Positions 1 through 10,534 of a DNA stretch of 64,000 bases are shown here, piece by piece. The DNA lies in assembly GCF_001279725.1 (NCBI RefSeq), contig NZ_LGDE01000447.1:62001-126000 (forward strand). The letters run 5' to 3'. Origin of the DNA: Streptomyces sp. WM4235 (GTDB taxonomy: Bacteria > Actinomycetota > Actinomycetes > Streptomycetales > Streptomycetaceae). Numbering within the stretch: position 1 is the first letter of the stretch; every line of letters begins with the position of its first letter. The translations under genes and the position numbers were made by a program. The notes under the pieces are model-generated. The model saw nothing but the letters and a program-made list of their open reading frames with translations, made no database searches and was not told the DNA's origin.

Positions 1-603
1 TCGCAGCTGCTCCTCCATCACCCCCGGCCCCCCGATCTGGCGCCGCAGCACCGCCTCGTCCAGTACGGCGCTCAGCTGGAGCGGCGGATCGGCCCGCAAC
101 ACCGACTGCCGGGCCAGCCGTACGTCGACCAGCGCGTCCACCTTCGGCTCGGGCAGCCCGCCCAGGGCCGCCCTGGTCACGGCGCGTGCGTATCCGGGCG
201 TCTGCAACAGACCCGGAACCACGGAGAGTTCCACCGTCCGGGCGGCGCGGGCGCCGGCCTCCAGGCTGATGAAGTCCCGGTACTCCTGCGGCAACAGCCC
301 CCGATAGTCGTGCCACCACTGCCGGCCGCGCGCGGCGTCGCCCGCTCCCGAGCCCGCCGCCGAGGCCCCGAGGGCCTCCAACAGGGCCCGCTGCTGCGTG
401 CTGACCACATCACCGTAGGCGTCGAGCAGCAGCCGGATGTCCGCTGTCTTCGCGCCACTGCGACCCGTCTCGATGCGGCTGATTTTCGACTGATGCCATC
501 CCACGATCCGGGCCGCCTCACCGCTGGTGAGTCCGGACCGGTCACGGAGCGCACGCAGTTCCTCGCCGAGCTTGCGTCGGCGCACCGCGGGACCGTGCTG
601 CAT
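1..603 (-). CDS. XRE-family regulator with DUF5753 domain (3' end beyond window)
   Basis: An N-terminal helix-turn-helix (about residues 10-65, with the stretch SGEAARIVGWHQSKISRIE) is followed by the DUF5753 region (VELSVVPGLLQTPGYARAV...). This is the WhiJ-like regulator layout that is very common in Streptomyces. The ATG at 603 is preceded by GGAGAG. The gene runs off the left edge, so its C-terminus is not seen. It is divergent from an RsbW-like ATPase gene, a pairing that recurs in streptomycetes; the third usual partner, a small DUF397 protein, is not visible here. The likely role is DNA-binding developmental or stress regulation (family knowledge). The target is unknown. Confidence 0.9.
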   Translation of the reverse strand, partial: MQHGPAVRRRKLGEELRALRDRSGLTSGEAARIVGWHQSKISRIETGRSGAKTADIRLLLDAYGDVVSTQQRALLEALGASAAGSGAGDAARGRQWWHDYRGLLPQEYRDFISLEAGARAARTVELSVVPGLLQTPGYARAVTRAALGGLPEPKVDALVDVRLARQSVLRADPPLQLSAVLDEAVLRRQIGGPGVMEEQLR

Positions 604-689
604 ACCCGCTCTCCTTCCACCGGCACAGCTCGCACCAGTCTGCCGTCCGAATACGCTCTTGCGTAGCAGAGTTCACCGCATTGAGCGAC

Positions 690-705
690 AGATATATGCA
701 TATCT
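690..705. promoter_or_regulatory. AT-rich inverted repeat between divergent XRE and HATPase genes
   Basis: AGATAT-ATGC-ATATCT is a 6-bp inverted repeat in an otherwise very GC-rich stretch, placed in the shared upstream region of the two divergent genes. It could be the operator of the XRE regulator or a promoter element. This is inference from position and symmetry only. Confidence 0.45.
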
Positions 706-800
706 TGGGAGATCGGCAGAAACGGCGGCACGATGGGTGACACTCTGGCGCTCAGCGTAGATCCGGGACGGTTACGCCCCGGTGGGAAAGGGACGTCGCC

Positions 801-1250
801 ATGGCAGATCACCAGGAAGCATCCGTCACTCTGCCGAGCGACCCGGCCTCGGTCGCCGCTGCCCGCCGGTACGTCGCGGAGGTGCTCGGCGACTGGGGAC
901 TGCCCGACGAATCCGAGACGGCCGACACCGTGCGGCTGATCGTTTCGGAACTCGCGACCAACGCGGTCCAGCACACGCGCGGTCAGTCGCCCACGTTCAC
1001 CGTCGACGTCCGGCTGGAGCGCGGTGAATGGCTGCGCGTCGGCGTGACGGACAGTCACCCGCGCCATCCCCGGCGGCTCCCCGCGGCGGTCCAGCAGGAC
1101 AACGGGCGGGGCATGGTCATCATCCGCTGGCTGGCCGCCGAGGCGGGCGGGCGGCTGTCGGTCACCCCGACCGAGGACGGTGGCAAGACCGTGTGGATCG
1201 CGCTGCCGTGGACCGTGGTCGCCGCGACGACGGCCCCCACCGGCTGCTGA
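801..1250 (+). CDS. RsbW/SpoIIAB-like ATP-binding protein (HATPase_c_2)
   Basis: A small (149 aa) GHKL-type ATPase of the anti-sigma-factor/serine-kinase class. The N-box is clear (LIVSELATNAVQHT, about residues 48-61), and a G1/G2-like NGRGMVIIRWLA follows near residue 100. Streptomyces genomes hold dozens of these proteins; some bind sigma factors, and most are uncharacterised partners of XRE/DUF5753 proteins such as the one divergent from it. The start at ATG 801 follows GGGAAAGGGA. No membrane segment is present, so it is cytoplasmic. The partner sigma factor cannot be told from this sequence. Confidence 0.88.
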   Translation: MADHQEASVTLPSDPASVAAARRYVAEVLGDWGLPDESETADTVRLIVSELATNAVQHTRGQSPTFTVDVRLERGEWLRVGVTDSHPRHPRRLPAAVQQDNGRGMVIIRWLAAEAGGRLSVTPTEDGGKTVWIALPWTVVAATTAPTGC

Positions 1251-1255
1251 CGCGA

Positions 1256-1308
1256 CCGGCCCGCGGGCCGGGGAGGCGGCGAGCCGAGGGCCCCGCGGGG
1301 CGGGGCCC
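1256..1308. terminator. GC-rich hairpins between convergent genes
   Basis: A perfect palindrome CCGGCCCGCGGGCCGG (1256-1271) is followed by a stem GGGCCCCG/CGGGGCCC with a 5-nt loop (1288-1308). They lie between the HATPase gene and the convergent VOC gene and probably serve as a two-way terminator. No T-run is present, as is usual in Streptomyces. Confidence 0.6.
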
Positions 1309-1322
1309 CGCGACGACCCGAC

Positions 1323-1715
1323 TCAGGAGCCGGCGCGCTCCTCGGCGCTGCGCTCGATGCACAGTTCGTTCCCCTCGGGGTCGGCGAGCACGACCCAGCC
1401 GAGGACCCCGTCCTCGTCCCGCCGGTCGTCCACGATCCGCGCCCCGAGCCCGGTCAGCCGCGCGACGGTCTCGTCGCGCGTCCCGGTGGGCGGCTGGATG
1501 TCCAGGTGGACCCGGTTCTTCACGGACTTGGCGTCCGGCACGCGGATGAACAGCAGACCCGGTACACCGGGCTGTCCCGGCTCCAGCAGGATCTCGTCGT
1601 CGCCCTCCACGTCGTCCGGATGGATCGGGTAACCGGTCACGGCCGACCAGAACTCGGCGATTTTGTAGGGGTCGAGGGCGTCGAAGGTGATGTGGCGGAC
1701 CGGGTTGAGAAACAT
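1323..1715 (-). CDS. VOC-family (glyoxalase-like) protein
   Basis: A 130-aa protein with the glyoxalase/bleomycin-resistance beta-alpha-beta fold. It opens with VRHITFDALDPYKIAEFW and ends with a second module GWVVLADPEGNELCIE, which carries the usual metal-ligand Glu. It resembles the 'Glyoxalase-like' proteins of actinobacteria with no known substrate. ATG 1715 has GAGGAGAG upstream. It is a single-gene unit with its own promoter region containing a perfect palindrome. The function beyond the fold is unknown. Confidence 0.88.
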   Translation of the reverse strand: MFLNPVRHITFDALDPYKIAEFWSAVTGYPIHPDDVEGDDEILLEPGQPGVPGLLFIRVPDAKSVKNRVHLDIQPPTGTRDETVARLTGLGARIVDDRRDEDGVLGWVVLADPEGNELCIERSAEERAGS

Positions 1716-1734
1716 GACTCTCCTCGAAGGAAGC

Positions 1735-1748
1735 TTCCGTATACGGAA
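1735..1748. promoter_or_regulatory. 14-bp perfect palindrome upstream of the VOC gene
   Basis: TTCCGTATACGGAA is a perfect palindrome 20-33 bases upstream of the VOC ATG, next to a second short palindrome GGAAGCTTCC. The position fits an operator in the 5' leader or promoter. The cognate regulator is unknown. Confidence 0.5.
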
Positions 1749-1945
1749 CCTGGCGGAGGCGCCGCGCCGGGCGAACCGGGTGCCTCCACGAAACGTGCGT
1801 TAACGCGGCGGAAAACTACGGACCCTAGCGTGGGCGTCCGCGGCCTTCCGTCAATGATCACCCATGCGCCGGCAAAGCGACGGTGATCGGAACGGAAAGC
1901 CTCCCTCTGCGTTGGACAAGACACGCTTGGCACGGAAATGCCCAG

Positions 1946-1962
1946 GTCAACAAAGTGTTGAC
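1946..1962 (+). promoter_or_regulatory. Candidate urease operator and promoter
   Basis: GTCAACA-AAG-TGTTGAC is a perfect 7-bp inverted repeat about 60 bases before ureA. A TAGGGT -10-like hexamer (1969-1974) sits just after it, with TCAACA (1947-1952) as a weak -35 at 16-bp spacing, so the palindrome overlaps the putative -35/spacer. Apart from this site and the palindrome at 1735-1748, I see nothing in the gene-free stretch 1716-2020. Confidence 0.5.
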
Positions 1963-2020
1963 GGCCGATAGGGTCGCGTCGGCGCGGCGTTGATCTTGTC
2001 CCGGAAGCATGGTGATACGA

Positions 2021-2323
2021 GTGCAATTGACACCGCACGAGCAGGAGAGACTGCTCATCCACGTGGCGGCGGACGTGGCCGAGAAGCGGAGGGCGCGCGG
2101 GGTGCGCCTCAACCACCCCGAGGCGGTGGCCCTCATCACCTCGCACATCCTCGAAGGCGCCCGGGACGGGCGGACGGTGGCCGAGCTGATGGCCTCCGGC
2201 CGTACCGTGCTGGCGCGCGAGGAGGTCATGGAGGGGATCCCCGAGATGATCCACGACGTGCAGGTCGAGGCGACCTTCCCGGACGGCACCAAGCTCGTCA
2301 CCGTCCACGACCCGATCGTCTGA
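2021..2323 (+). CDS. ureA: Urease gamma subunit
   Basis: UreA is the small structural subunit of nickel urease, which hydrolyses urea to ammonia and carbamate in the cytoplasm. The sequence from [19 protein letters not shown] to [19 protein letters not shown] is full length. I chose GTG 2021, giving the standard 100 aa with GGTGA six bases upstream; the in-frame ATG at 2009 would add four residues and has no spaced ribosome site. It is the first gene of the ureABCFGD operon. Confidence is very high for identity and moderate for the start. Confidence 0.95.
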   Translation: MQLTPHEQERLLIHVAADVAEKRRARGVRLNHPEAVALITSHILEGARDGRTVAELMASGRTVLAREEVMEGIPEMIHDVQVEATFPDGTKLVTVHDPIV

Positions 2324-2337
2324 GGAGGAGTCCCCGC

Positions 2338-2641
2338 ATGATCCCCGGCGAAATCCGCTTCGGGGACGGTCCGGTGCGCCTCAACGAGGGCCGTGCCGTC
2401 ACCCGTCTCACCGTGCTCAACGCCGCCGACCGACCCGTTCAGGTCGGCTCGCACTACCACTTCGCCGAGGTCAATCCGGGCCTCGACTTCGACCGCTCCG
2501 CCGCCCGCGGGCTCCGCCTCAACATCGCCGCCGGTACCGCGGTCCGCTTCGAGCCGGGCATCCCGGTCGCGGTGGAACTCGTACCGCTGGGCGGACTGCG
2601 GACCGTGCCGGGGCTGCGCGGGGAGACCGGGGGACCCCTCG

Positions 2642-2649
<8 letters not shown>
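2338..2649 (+). CDS. ureB: Urease beta subunit
   Basis: A 103-aa protein with the full UreB pattern: [19 protein letters not shown], then [20 protein letters not shown], and [16 protein letters not shown]. It starts 14 bases after ureA with TGAGGAGGAG as the ribosome site. It overlaps ureC by 8 bases, so translational coupling is likely. It packs with UreA and UreC in the (ABC)3 urease assembly. Nothing unusual is seen apart from the compact gene spacing. Confidence 0.96.
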
Positions 2650-4363
<1,714 letters not shown>

Positions 4364-4394
4364 TGCGCGCCCGCCCGACCGGGGGCCGCACCCG

Positions 4395-5069
4395 ATGAGC
4401 CTCGCCGCGCTGCTCGTCCTCGCGGACGGCCGCTTCCCCGCCGGAGGGCACGCCCACTCCGGCGGGGCGGAGGCCGCCTGCAAGGCGGGCCGGATCCACG
4501 ACGCAGCCACCCTCGCCGACTTCTGCCGCGGCCGGCTGCACACCTCCGGGCTCGTCGCCGCCGGGCTCGCGGCCGCCGCCGCCCTCGGACTCGACCCCGT
4601 CGAACTCGACGCCGCCGCCGACGCCCGCACCCCCTCGCCCGCACTGCGCACCGCCGCGCGCAGGCTCGGCAGGCAACTGCTGAGGGCCGCCCGCGCGACC
4701 TGGCCGGCCGGCGAACTGGACGCCCTGGCCGCCGCCTTCCCGCGCGGCGCCCACCAGCCCGTGGTCCTCGGCGTCACCGCCCGGGCGGCCGGACTCGGGC
4801 CTTCGGACGCCGCGCACGTGGCCGCGTACGAGAGCGTCAGCGGGCCCGCCACCGCGACCGTGCGCCTGCTCGGCCTCGACCCCTTCGAGGCGAGCGCCGT
4901 ACTGGCCCGACTCGCACCCGAGCTCGACGCCGTGTCCGCGCGGGCCACCGAGGCGGCCCGGCGCGCCCGCGACGAGGGAACGGGAGCACTGCCCGCAGCC
5001 TCCTCGCCGCTGCTGGACATCTCGGCCCAGGTCCATGCCGCCTGGCCGGTACGGCTCTTCGCGTCCTGA
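4395..5069 (+). CDS. ureF: Urease accessory protein UreF
   Basis: A 224-aa helical accessory protein recognised by [23 protein letters not shown] at the N-terminus and [22 protein letters not shown] later. UreF bridges UreD-bound apo-urease and the UreG GTPase, and gates GTP hydrolysis during nickel insertion (family knowledge). It begins 31 bases after ureC. There is no ureE between ureC and ureF, where many bacteria carry it. Confidence 0.94.
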   Translation: MSLAALLVLADGRFPAGGHAHSGGAEAACKAGRIHDAATLADFCRGRLHTSGLVAAGLAAAAALGLDPVELDAAADARTPSPALRTAARRLGRQLLRAARATWPAGELDALAAAFPRGAHQPVVLGVTARAAGLGPSDAAHVAAYESVSGPATATVRLLGLDPFEASAVLARLAPELDAVSARATEAARRARDEGTGALPAASSPLLDISAQVHAAWPVRLFAS

Positions 5070-5098
5070 CCAGCCTCCCCACACCCCCAGGAGAACCC

Positions 5099-5788
5099 GT
5101 GCACCTCGACCACGCCGTGACCTACCCCCACCGCCACACCCACGGCGCCGACCCCGTCCGCGGGGACGGCACCCGCCGCGCCCTGCGCCTCGGCCTCGGC
5201 GGGCCCGTCGGCTCCGGCAAGACCGCCACCGTCGCCGCGCTGTGCCGGGCGCTGCGCGCGGAGCTGTCCATGGCCGTCGTCACCAACGACATTTACACCC
5301 GCGAGGACGCCGAGTTCCTGCTCCGCGAGGCCGTCCTGCCGCCCGAGCGGATCGCCGCCGTCGAGACGGGCGCCTGCCCGCACACCGCCATCCGCGACGA
5401 CATCTCCGCCAACCTGGAAGCCGTGGAGGAACTGGAGGAGACCGTCGGCCCGCTCGACCTGATCCTCGTCGAGTCCGGGGGCGACAACCTCACCGCCACC
5501 TTCTCCCGAGGCCTGGTCGACGCCCAGATCTTCGTCATCGACGTGGCCGGGGGTGACGACATCCCGCGCAAGGGCGGCCCCGGAGTCACCACCGCCGACC
5601 TGCTCATCGTCAACAAGACCGACCTCGCCCCCCACGTCGGCTCCGACCTGGAGCGGATGGCTCGGGACGCCGCCGAACAACGAGGTGAACTTCCCGTCGC
5701 CTTCCAGTCCCTGCGCGGGCCCGAGGGAGTCGCCCCAGTGGCCGACTGGGTGCGCGAGCGGATCGCCGCCTGGACGGCCGTACGGTGA
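5099..5788 (+). CDS. ureG: Urease accessory GTPase UreG, His-rich N-terminus
   Basis: A SIMIBI-class GTPase with P-loop GGPVGSGKT (about residues 34-42), the metal-binding CPH motif in [14 protein letters not shown] and the G4 motif VNKTD. The GTG start at 5099 has AGGAGA upstream. The first 15 residues carry five histidines ([15 protein letters not shown]), a plausible nickel-binding stretch that may offset the missing UreE (inference). It overlaps ureD by 4 bases (GTGA). It delivers nickel to the UreDF-urease complex at the cost of GTP. Confidence 0.96.
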   Translation: MHLDHAVTYPHRHTHGADPVRGDGTRRALRLGLGGPVGSGKTATVAALCRALRAELSMAVVTNDIYTREDAEFLLREAVLPPERIAAVETGACPHTAIRDDISANLEAVEELEETVGPLDLILVESGGDNLTATFSRGLVDAQIFVIDVAGGDDIPRKGGPGVTTADLLIVNKTDLAPHVGSDLERMARDAAEQRGELPVAFQSLRGPEGVAPVADWVRERIAAWTAVR

Positions 5789-6564
5789 CCGGCGCCCCGG
5801 CGGTACCCGCCCTCGGGCTGCGCGCCACCGCCCGGATCGGCGCCGTCCGTGACGGGCGCGGCGGCACCGCGCTGCCCCTGCTCGCCGGGGAGGGACCGCT
5901 CGCGCTGCGCCGCGTGCGGGGCGTTGCCGCCGAGGCCGAGGTGATGCTGGTCGGCGCCATGAGCGCCCCGCTCGGCGGCGACCACCTCACCGTCGAGGCG
6001 AGCGTCGGGCCGGGCGCCCGGCTGGGGCTCCGCTCGGCGGCGGCCACCCTGGCGCTGCCCGGCCGGGGCGGGGAACCCGCGCGGTACGACGTACGGCTGA
6101 CCCTCGCGGAGGAGGCGCGGGTGCGGTGGCTGCCCGAGCCGCTCGTGTCCGTGCGCGGCAGTGACCTGCGGGTCACCACCCGCGTCGAACTGGCCTCCAC
6201 CGCACGGCTGCTGCTGCGCGAGGAGCAGGTGCTCGGCCGCAGCGGGGAGGTCCCGGGCCTGCTGCGCAGCCGGCTGACCGTCGACCGGGCCGGCCGGCCG
6301 CTGCTGGATCAGGAGGTGGCCTGCGGCCCGGGAGCACCCGGCGGCTGGGACGGTCCGGCCGGACTCGCGGGCCACCGGGCACTGGGTCAACTGCTGATCG
6401 TGGATCCCGGGTTCGAGCGGACGCCGCCCGCCGCCGCCGTGCTCGGCGAGTTCGCGGTGGTGACTCCGTTGCCGGGGCCGGCCGTGTTGGTGACGGCCCT
6501 CGCCCCGGACGCGCTCCGGCTGCGGGAACTCCTCGACGCGGCCCGCGTGACGTACGGCTGGTGA
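5785..6564 (+). CDS. ureD: Urease accessory protein UreD
   Basis: A 259-aa UreD/UreH scaffold. Recognisable parts are [46 protein letters not shown] and the [20 protein letters not shown] core. It is the last gene of the operon, starting at a GTG that overlaps the ureG stop. UreD binds apo-urease and forms a nickel tunnel with UreF. After it there is a promoter-bearing gap of about 190 bases before the secreted peptidase gene. The short palindrome ACCGCTCAGCGGT at its 3' side may help termination. Confidence 0.92.
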   Translation: MTGAPAVPALGLRATARIGAVRDGRGGTALPLLAGEGPLALRRVRGVAAEAEVMLVGAMSAPLGGDHLTVEASVGPGARLGLRSAAATLALPGRGGEPARYDVRLTLAEEARVRWLPEPLVSVRGSDLRVTTRVELASTARLLLREEQVLGRSGEVPGLLRSRLTVDRAGRPLLDQEVACGPGAPGGWDGPAGLAGHRALGQLLIVDPGFERTPPAAAVLGEFAVVTPLPGPAVLVTALAPDALRLRELLDAARVTYGW

Positions 6565-6758
6565 CGGGAGGGCGGAGCCGGGGCGAACCGGACACCGCTC
6601 AGCGGTACACGCCTTTCCGGTTATCGGGTTGGCAAAGAACCGACCCGCGCACTGTTGCCCGGTGCTGGTCAGGCGAAAGGATCCCCCTGCACGCCGACGA
6701 CCGAAACAGACCGAACCCGGCCGCCCACGGCGGCACATGACGCAGGGGGAACAACCAC

Positions 6759-8432
6759 GTGATACGCACCGCGGCGCTGGGCAGCGCCGCCACACTGATC
6801 ACCGGAACGCTGGCGGCGAGCCTGCTGCTGGCGCCGTCCGCGACCGCGGCCACCGCCGGCCGCGACGGCGGCGGGCACGCCGAGGCGATCGGCGTCCAGA
6901 TCGCCGCCGCCCGCGCCGCCCGCACGGGGATCGAGTGGAAGGACTGTCCCGCCGACTGGGGCTTCGAGAAGCCGATCCAGTGCGGCTGGGTCAAGGTCCC
7001 GCTCGACTACGCCAAGCCGTTCGGCAAGACCATCGAGCTCGCGGTCGACCGGATCGGCAGCACCGGCACGAAGGAGGAGCGCCAGGGCGCCCTCGTCTAC
7101 AACCCCGGCGGTCCCGGCGGTTCCGGCATGCGCTTCCCGCGCCGGGTCACCACCAAGAGCCCGCTGTGGGTCAACACCTCCAAGGCGTACGACTTCGTGG
7201 GCTTCGACCCCCGCGGCGTCGGCCACTCCGCGCCGATCTCCTGCATCGACCCGCAGGAGTTCGTCAAGGCCCCCAAGGCCGACCCGGTCCCGTCCAACGA
7301 GGCCGACAAGCGCGCCCAGCGCAAGCTCGCCGCCGAGTACGCGGACGGCTGCAAGGAGCGCAGCGGCGAGATGCTGCCGCACATGACCACGCCGAACACC
7401 GCTCGCGACCTGGACGTCATCCGGGCCGCCCTCGGCGAGAAGAAGCTGAACTACCTCGGCGTCTCCTACGGCACCTACCTCGGCGGGGTCTACGCGACCC
7501 TGTTCCCGAACCACGTGCGCCGCATGATCGTCGACAGTGTGGTCGACCCGGCCGTCGACAACATCTGGTACGAGGCCAACCTCGGCCAGGACGTGGCCTT
7601 CCAGACCCGGTGGAACGACTGGCAGGACTGGGTCGCCAAGAACGACTCCGTCTTCCACATCGGCAACACCCGGGCCAAGGTCGAGGCGAAGTACCAGGAA
7701 CTGCGCGCCGCCGCCAAGGCGAACCCGATCGGCGGGGTCGTCGGCCCGGCCGAGCTCATCGGCTTCTTCCAGGGCGCCCCGTACTACGACTCCTCCTGGG
7801 TGCCCGTCGCCCAGACCTGGAGCAAGTACATCGCCGGTGACACCCAGGCGCTGGTCGACGCCATCGCCCCGGACATGTCCGACCTCGCCGGCAACGCGGC
7901 CTCCGAGAACAGCAACGCCGTCTACACCGCGGTCGAGTGCGCCGACGCCAAGTGGCCGACCAGCTGGGCCAAGTGGGACCGGGACAACACCAAGCTCCAC
8001 AAGAAGTACCCCTTCCTGACCTGGTCCAACGCGTGGATGAACCTCCCCTGCGCGACCTGGAAGTCCAAGCAGAGCAACCCGATCGAGGTCGGCGCGAGCG
8101 CCAAGCGCGGTCTGCCGCCGGTCCTGATCGTCCAGTCCGAGCGTGACGCGGCCACCCCGTACGAGGGTGCGGTCTCCCTGCACCGCAAGCTCGGCGGCTC
8201 GCGCCTGATCACCGAGCAGAACGCGGGCTCGCACGGTGTCACCAGCCTGGTGAACCCCTGCATCAACACCCGCGTGGACACCTACCTGCTCACGGGCAAG
8301 GTCGACGCCAAGGACGTGAAGTGCGGACCGCACGCCACGCCCGTCGCCCCGGCCCCGGCCGCCGCGAAGTCCCTCGCCAAGACCCCTGGTGCGGACTTCC
8401 CGGCGCGTGAGGAGCTCCCCGCCGTCCGCTAG
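6759..8432 (+). CDS. Secreted alpha/beta-hydrolase, Tap/SlpD-like tripeptidyl aminopeptidase (S33)
   Basis: A 557-aa exported peptidase. A signal peptide covers about residues 1-31 (ending LLLAPSATAA). The oxyanion strand NPGGPGGSG lies at about 115-123, the nucleophile is Ser236 in GVSYGTYLG, and the acid and His lie in the C-terminal third (ERDAATPY, NAGSHG), followed by the TAP C-terminal domain. The family releases tripeptides from N-termini outside the cell. The GTG start 6759 follows AGGGGGA. A hairpin just downstream lies inside the end of the convergent plsC. SlpD/SlpE-type paralogues are common, so the exact substrate is uncertain. Confidence 0.88.
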   Translation: MIRTAALGSAATLITGTLAASLLLAPSATAATAGRDGGGHAEAIGVQIAAARAARTGIEWKDCPADWGFEKPIQCGWVKVPLDYAKPFGKTIELAVDRIGSTGTKEERQGALVYNPGGPGGSGMRFPRRVTTKSPLWVNTSKAYDFVGFDPRGVGHSAPISCIDPQEFVKAPKADPVPSNEADKRAQRKLAAEYADGCKERSGEMLPHMTTPNTARDLDVIRAALGEKKLNYLGVSYGTYLGGVYATLFPNHVRRMIVDSVVDPAVDNIWYEANLGQDVAFQTRWNDWQDWVAKNDSVFHIGNTRAKVEAKYQELRAAAKANPIGGVVGPAELIGFFQGAPYYDSSWVPVAQTWSKYIAGDTQALVDAIAPDMSDLAGNAASENSNAVYTAVECADAKWPTSWAKWDRDNTKLHKKYPFLTWSNAWMNLPCATWKSKQSNPIEVGASAKRGLPPVLIVQSERDAATPYEGAVSLHRKLGGSRLITEQNAGSHGVTSLVNPCINTRVDTYLLTGKVDAKDVKCGPHATPVAPAPAAAKSLAKTPGADFPAREELPAVR

Positions 8433-8464
8433 TCGCGGCCGGTGACGGAGGTTCCACGATCAGA

Positions 8465-9190
8465 TCACGGAGAAGGCCTGGCGCGTCCTGCGCGCCGGGC
8501 CTTCTTCCGTGCTTCCTCCTCCTCGGCCTTCACCTCGCCGGCGTACCGGTCGACGTACTCCTGGCCGGAGAGGCCCAGCACCGCGTACATGATCTCGTCG
8601 GTGACGGCCCGCAGCACGGCCCGCTCGGACTCCATTCCGGCGTACCGCGAGAACTCCATCGGCTCGCCGAAGCGGATCGTGACGCGCCGGATCTTCGGGA
8701 TCCGCTGCCCGGGCGGCTGGATCTCGAAGGTGCCGACCATCGCGCAGGGCACCACCGGCACCCCGGCACCCAGTGCCATCGCGGCCACTCCGACCTTGCC
8801 CTTGTACAGCCGTCCGTCGTGCGAGCGGGTGCCCTCCGGGTAGATGCCGAGCAGCTCGCCCTTGGCCAGCACTCCGAGGCCCTCGCGCAGGGCCGCCTGT
8901 CCGGCGTCCTTGCCGGAGCGGTCCACCGGGATCTGTCCGGCGCTGCGGAAGAAGGCGGCGGTCAGCCGGCCCTTGACCCCGGGGCCCGTGAAGTACTCGG
9001 CCTTGGCGAGGAAGGTGATGCGCCGCTTGAGGATCGCGGGCATCAGGAAGTGGTCCGAGAAGGAGAGGTGGTTGCCCGCGATGATCGCGGCGCCCTCCGC
9101 GGGGATGTTCTCCAGCCCCTCGATCCGCGGTCTGAACAGCAGCCTCAGCAGCGGACCGAGGAACACGTGCTTGAGCAAGTGGTAGAACAC
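8465..9190 (-). CDS. 1-acyl-sn-glycerol-3-phosphate acyltransferase (PlsC family)
   Basis: A 241-aa membrane-associated acyltransferase of phospholipid synthesis. It has the HX4D catalytic motif (NHLSFSD, His41 and Asp46), block III YPEGTRSHDG, and block IV with VPVVPCAMVGT. The short C-terminal tail is rich in Arg/Lys/Glu. The GTG start 9190 has GGGAGC seven bases upstream. Streptomycetes carry several paralogues, so the acyl donor and exact step cannot be fixed from the sequence. The 3' end encodes a hairpin that should terminate transcription from both sides. Confidence 0.88.
   Translation of the reverse strand: MFYHLLKHVFLGPLLRLLFRPRIEGLENIPAEGAAIIAGNHLSFSDHFLMPAILKRRITFLAKAEYFTGPGVKGRLTAAFFRSAGQIPVDRSGKDAGQAALREGLGVLAKGELLGIYPEGTRSHDGRLYKGKVGVAAMALGAGVPVVPCAMVGTFEIQPPGQRIPKIRRVTIRFGEPMEFSRYAGMESERAVLRAVTDEIMYAVLGLSGQEYVDRYAGEVKAEEEEARKKARRAGRARPSP
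8472..8504. terminator. Bidirectional hairpin inside the plsC 3' end
   Basis: A 14-bp stem with one mismatch (GAAGGCCTGGCGCG / CGCGCCGGGCCTTC) and a TCCTG loop lies between the convergent peptidase and plsC genes, inside the last codons of plsC. Confidence 0.65.
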
Positions 9191-9345
9191 CAGGCAGCTC
9201 CCGTCGATGCCCCGTTGTCACCGCCATGGTACGGACAGTCAGCCCTGAGGCAGAGGGGGCGGGAGGGGGGAGCTTCGACGGGGGCGTCGGCCAACGCACC
9301 GGCGCGGCGCCGGACGGGCACGCCGCGGGAGGCGCGCGGCGGGGC

Positions 9346-9504
9346 TCAGGCGCTGCGGGAGGCGGCCATGGCGACGGTCAGCAGCCCCAGCACCACCCAG
9401 GCGAACCACAGCCAGCCGTTGCTGCCGATGGTGGCGGAGTAGGCGCCGATCGCCACCAGGGCGGCGAAGGTCATGACGGCCATCGTCTTCACGGATCCGG
9501 TCAT
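9346..9504 (-). CDS. Small membrane protein, 52 aa
   Basis: ATG 9504 opens a 52-residue frame with two hydrophobic segments (MAVMTFAALVAIGAYSATIG and WLWFAWVVLGLLTVAMAAS). The ribosome site is only a weak GGGG, so the start is less certain. It lies 32 bases after the CtaG-like gene on the same strand and may be co-transcribed with it. The length and topology recall small integral membrane proteins near cytochrome oxidase assembly genes, but I do not recognise a named family. Confidence 0.6.
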   Translation of the reverse strand: MTGSVKTMAVMTFAALVAIGAYSATIGSNGWLWFAWVVLGLLTVAMAASRSA

Positions 9505-9536
9505 GCCCCATGGTGGCGCCAGAAGTCGTGATCGCG

Positions 9537-10493
9537 CTACCGGCCACGCGCTTGGAGCGAGGCGAGATACGAGTTGTACGCCTCCAGCTCCTGGTCACCG
9601 TTGCGGTCCTCCGCCCGGTCGGACCGCTTCGCGGCCCGCTGCTCGGAGTGGTACCACTGATAGACCAGTGCGATCAGCACGAGCACGGACGGGATCTCGC
9701 TGAAGGCCCAGGCGATGCCGCCGCCCCACTGCTGGTCGAGCAGCGCGTCGATGCCGAGGGAGGCCGGCGGGTCCGCGTACGTCTTGATCATCGGCTCGCT
9801 CGCCATCATCAGGGCGATGCCGAAGAAGGCGTGGAAGGGCATGCCGGAGAAGAGTTCCAACATGCGCATCACGTAGCCGGGGCGGTGCGGGCCCGGGTCC
9901 ACGCCCATGATCGGCCAGAAGAAGATCACGCCGACGGCGAGGAAGTGCACCATCATCGCGATGTGCCCGGTCCTGGACTCCATCAGGAAGTCGAAGAGCG
10001 GCGTGAAGTACAGCCCGTAGAGGCTGGCGATGAACATCGGGATGGTGAAGGCGGGGTGCGTGATCACCTTCATGTAGCGGCTGTGCAGGAGCATCAGCAG
10101 CAGCTCGCGCGGACCCTTGGTGCCGCGCGGGGCCGGCGGCAGCGCGCGCAGCGCCAGCGTCATGGGGGCGCCCAGCAGCAGCAGGATCGGGGTGATCATG
10201 CTGATCACCATGTGCTGGACCATGTGCACGCTGAACATGACCATGCCGTAGTCGTTGAGCTTGGTGCACATCACCAGGATCACGGTCAGTACGCCGACGG
10301 TGAAGGCGATCGTGCGGCCCAACGGCCAGTCGTCCCCGCGTCGCCGCAGTCGCAGCACCCCCCACCCGTACAGGGCGAGCCCCAACAGCGAGCCGAACAG
10401 GAAGAAGGCGTCGAAGGAGAACTCCAGACCCCGTCCGAGAGTGAAGGGCGGCAGGTCCATGTTCATGTCCATGCCGTGCCCGCTGTGATCCAT
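9537..10493 (-). CDS. Cytochrome c oxidase assembly protein, CtaG (Caa3_CtaG) family
   Basis: A 318-aa polytopic membrane protein with about seven transmembrane segments. The N-terminus is Met/His-rich (MDHSGHGMDMNMD), a likely copper-contact region. Conserved His residues lie in membrane segments (SVHMVQHMVISM, IAMMVHFLAVG, MPFHAFFG). The Caa3_CtaG family takes part in copper delivery to cytochrome oxidase in Gram-positives (family knowledge). I chose ATG 10493 because GAGGGAG sits seven bases upstream; an in-frame extension to 10616 lacks such a site. Confidence 0.88.
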   Translation of the reverse strand: MDHSGHGMDMNMDLPPFTLGRGLEFSFDAFFLFGSLLGLALYGWGVLRLRRRGDDWPLGRTIAFTVGVLTVILVMCTKLNDYGMVMFSVHMVQHMVISMITPILLLLGAPMTLALRALPPAPRGTKGPRELLLMLLHSRYMKVITHPAFTIPMFIASLYGLYFTPLFDFLMESRTGHIAMMVHFLAVGVIFFWPIMGVDPGPHRPGYVMRMLELFSGMPFHAFFGIALMMASEPMIKTYADPPASLGIDALLDQQWGGGIAWAFSEIPSVLVLIALVYQWYHSEQRAAKRSDRAEDRNGDQELEAYNSYLASLQARGR

Positions 10494-10534
10494 CTGTTCA
10501 CTCCCTCGACCCGTGATGCCCCACCACAGTAGTG

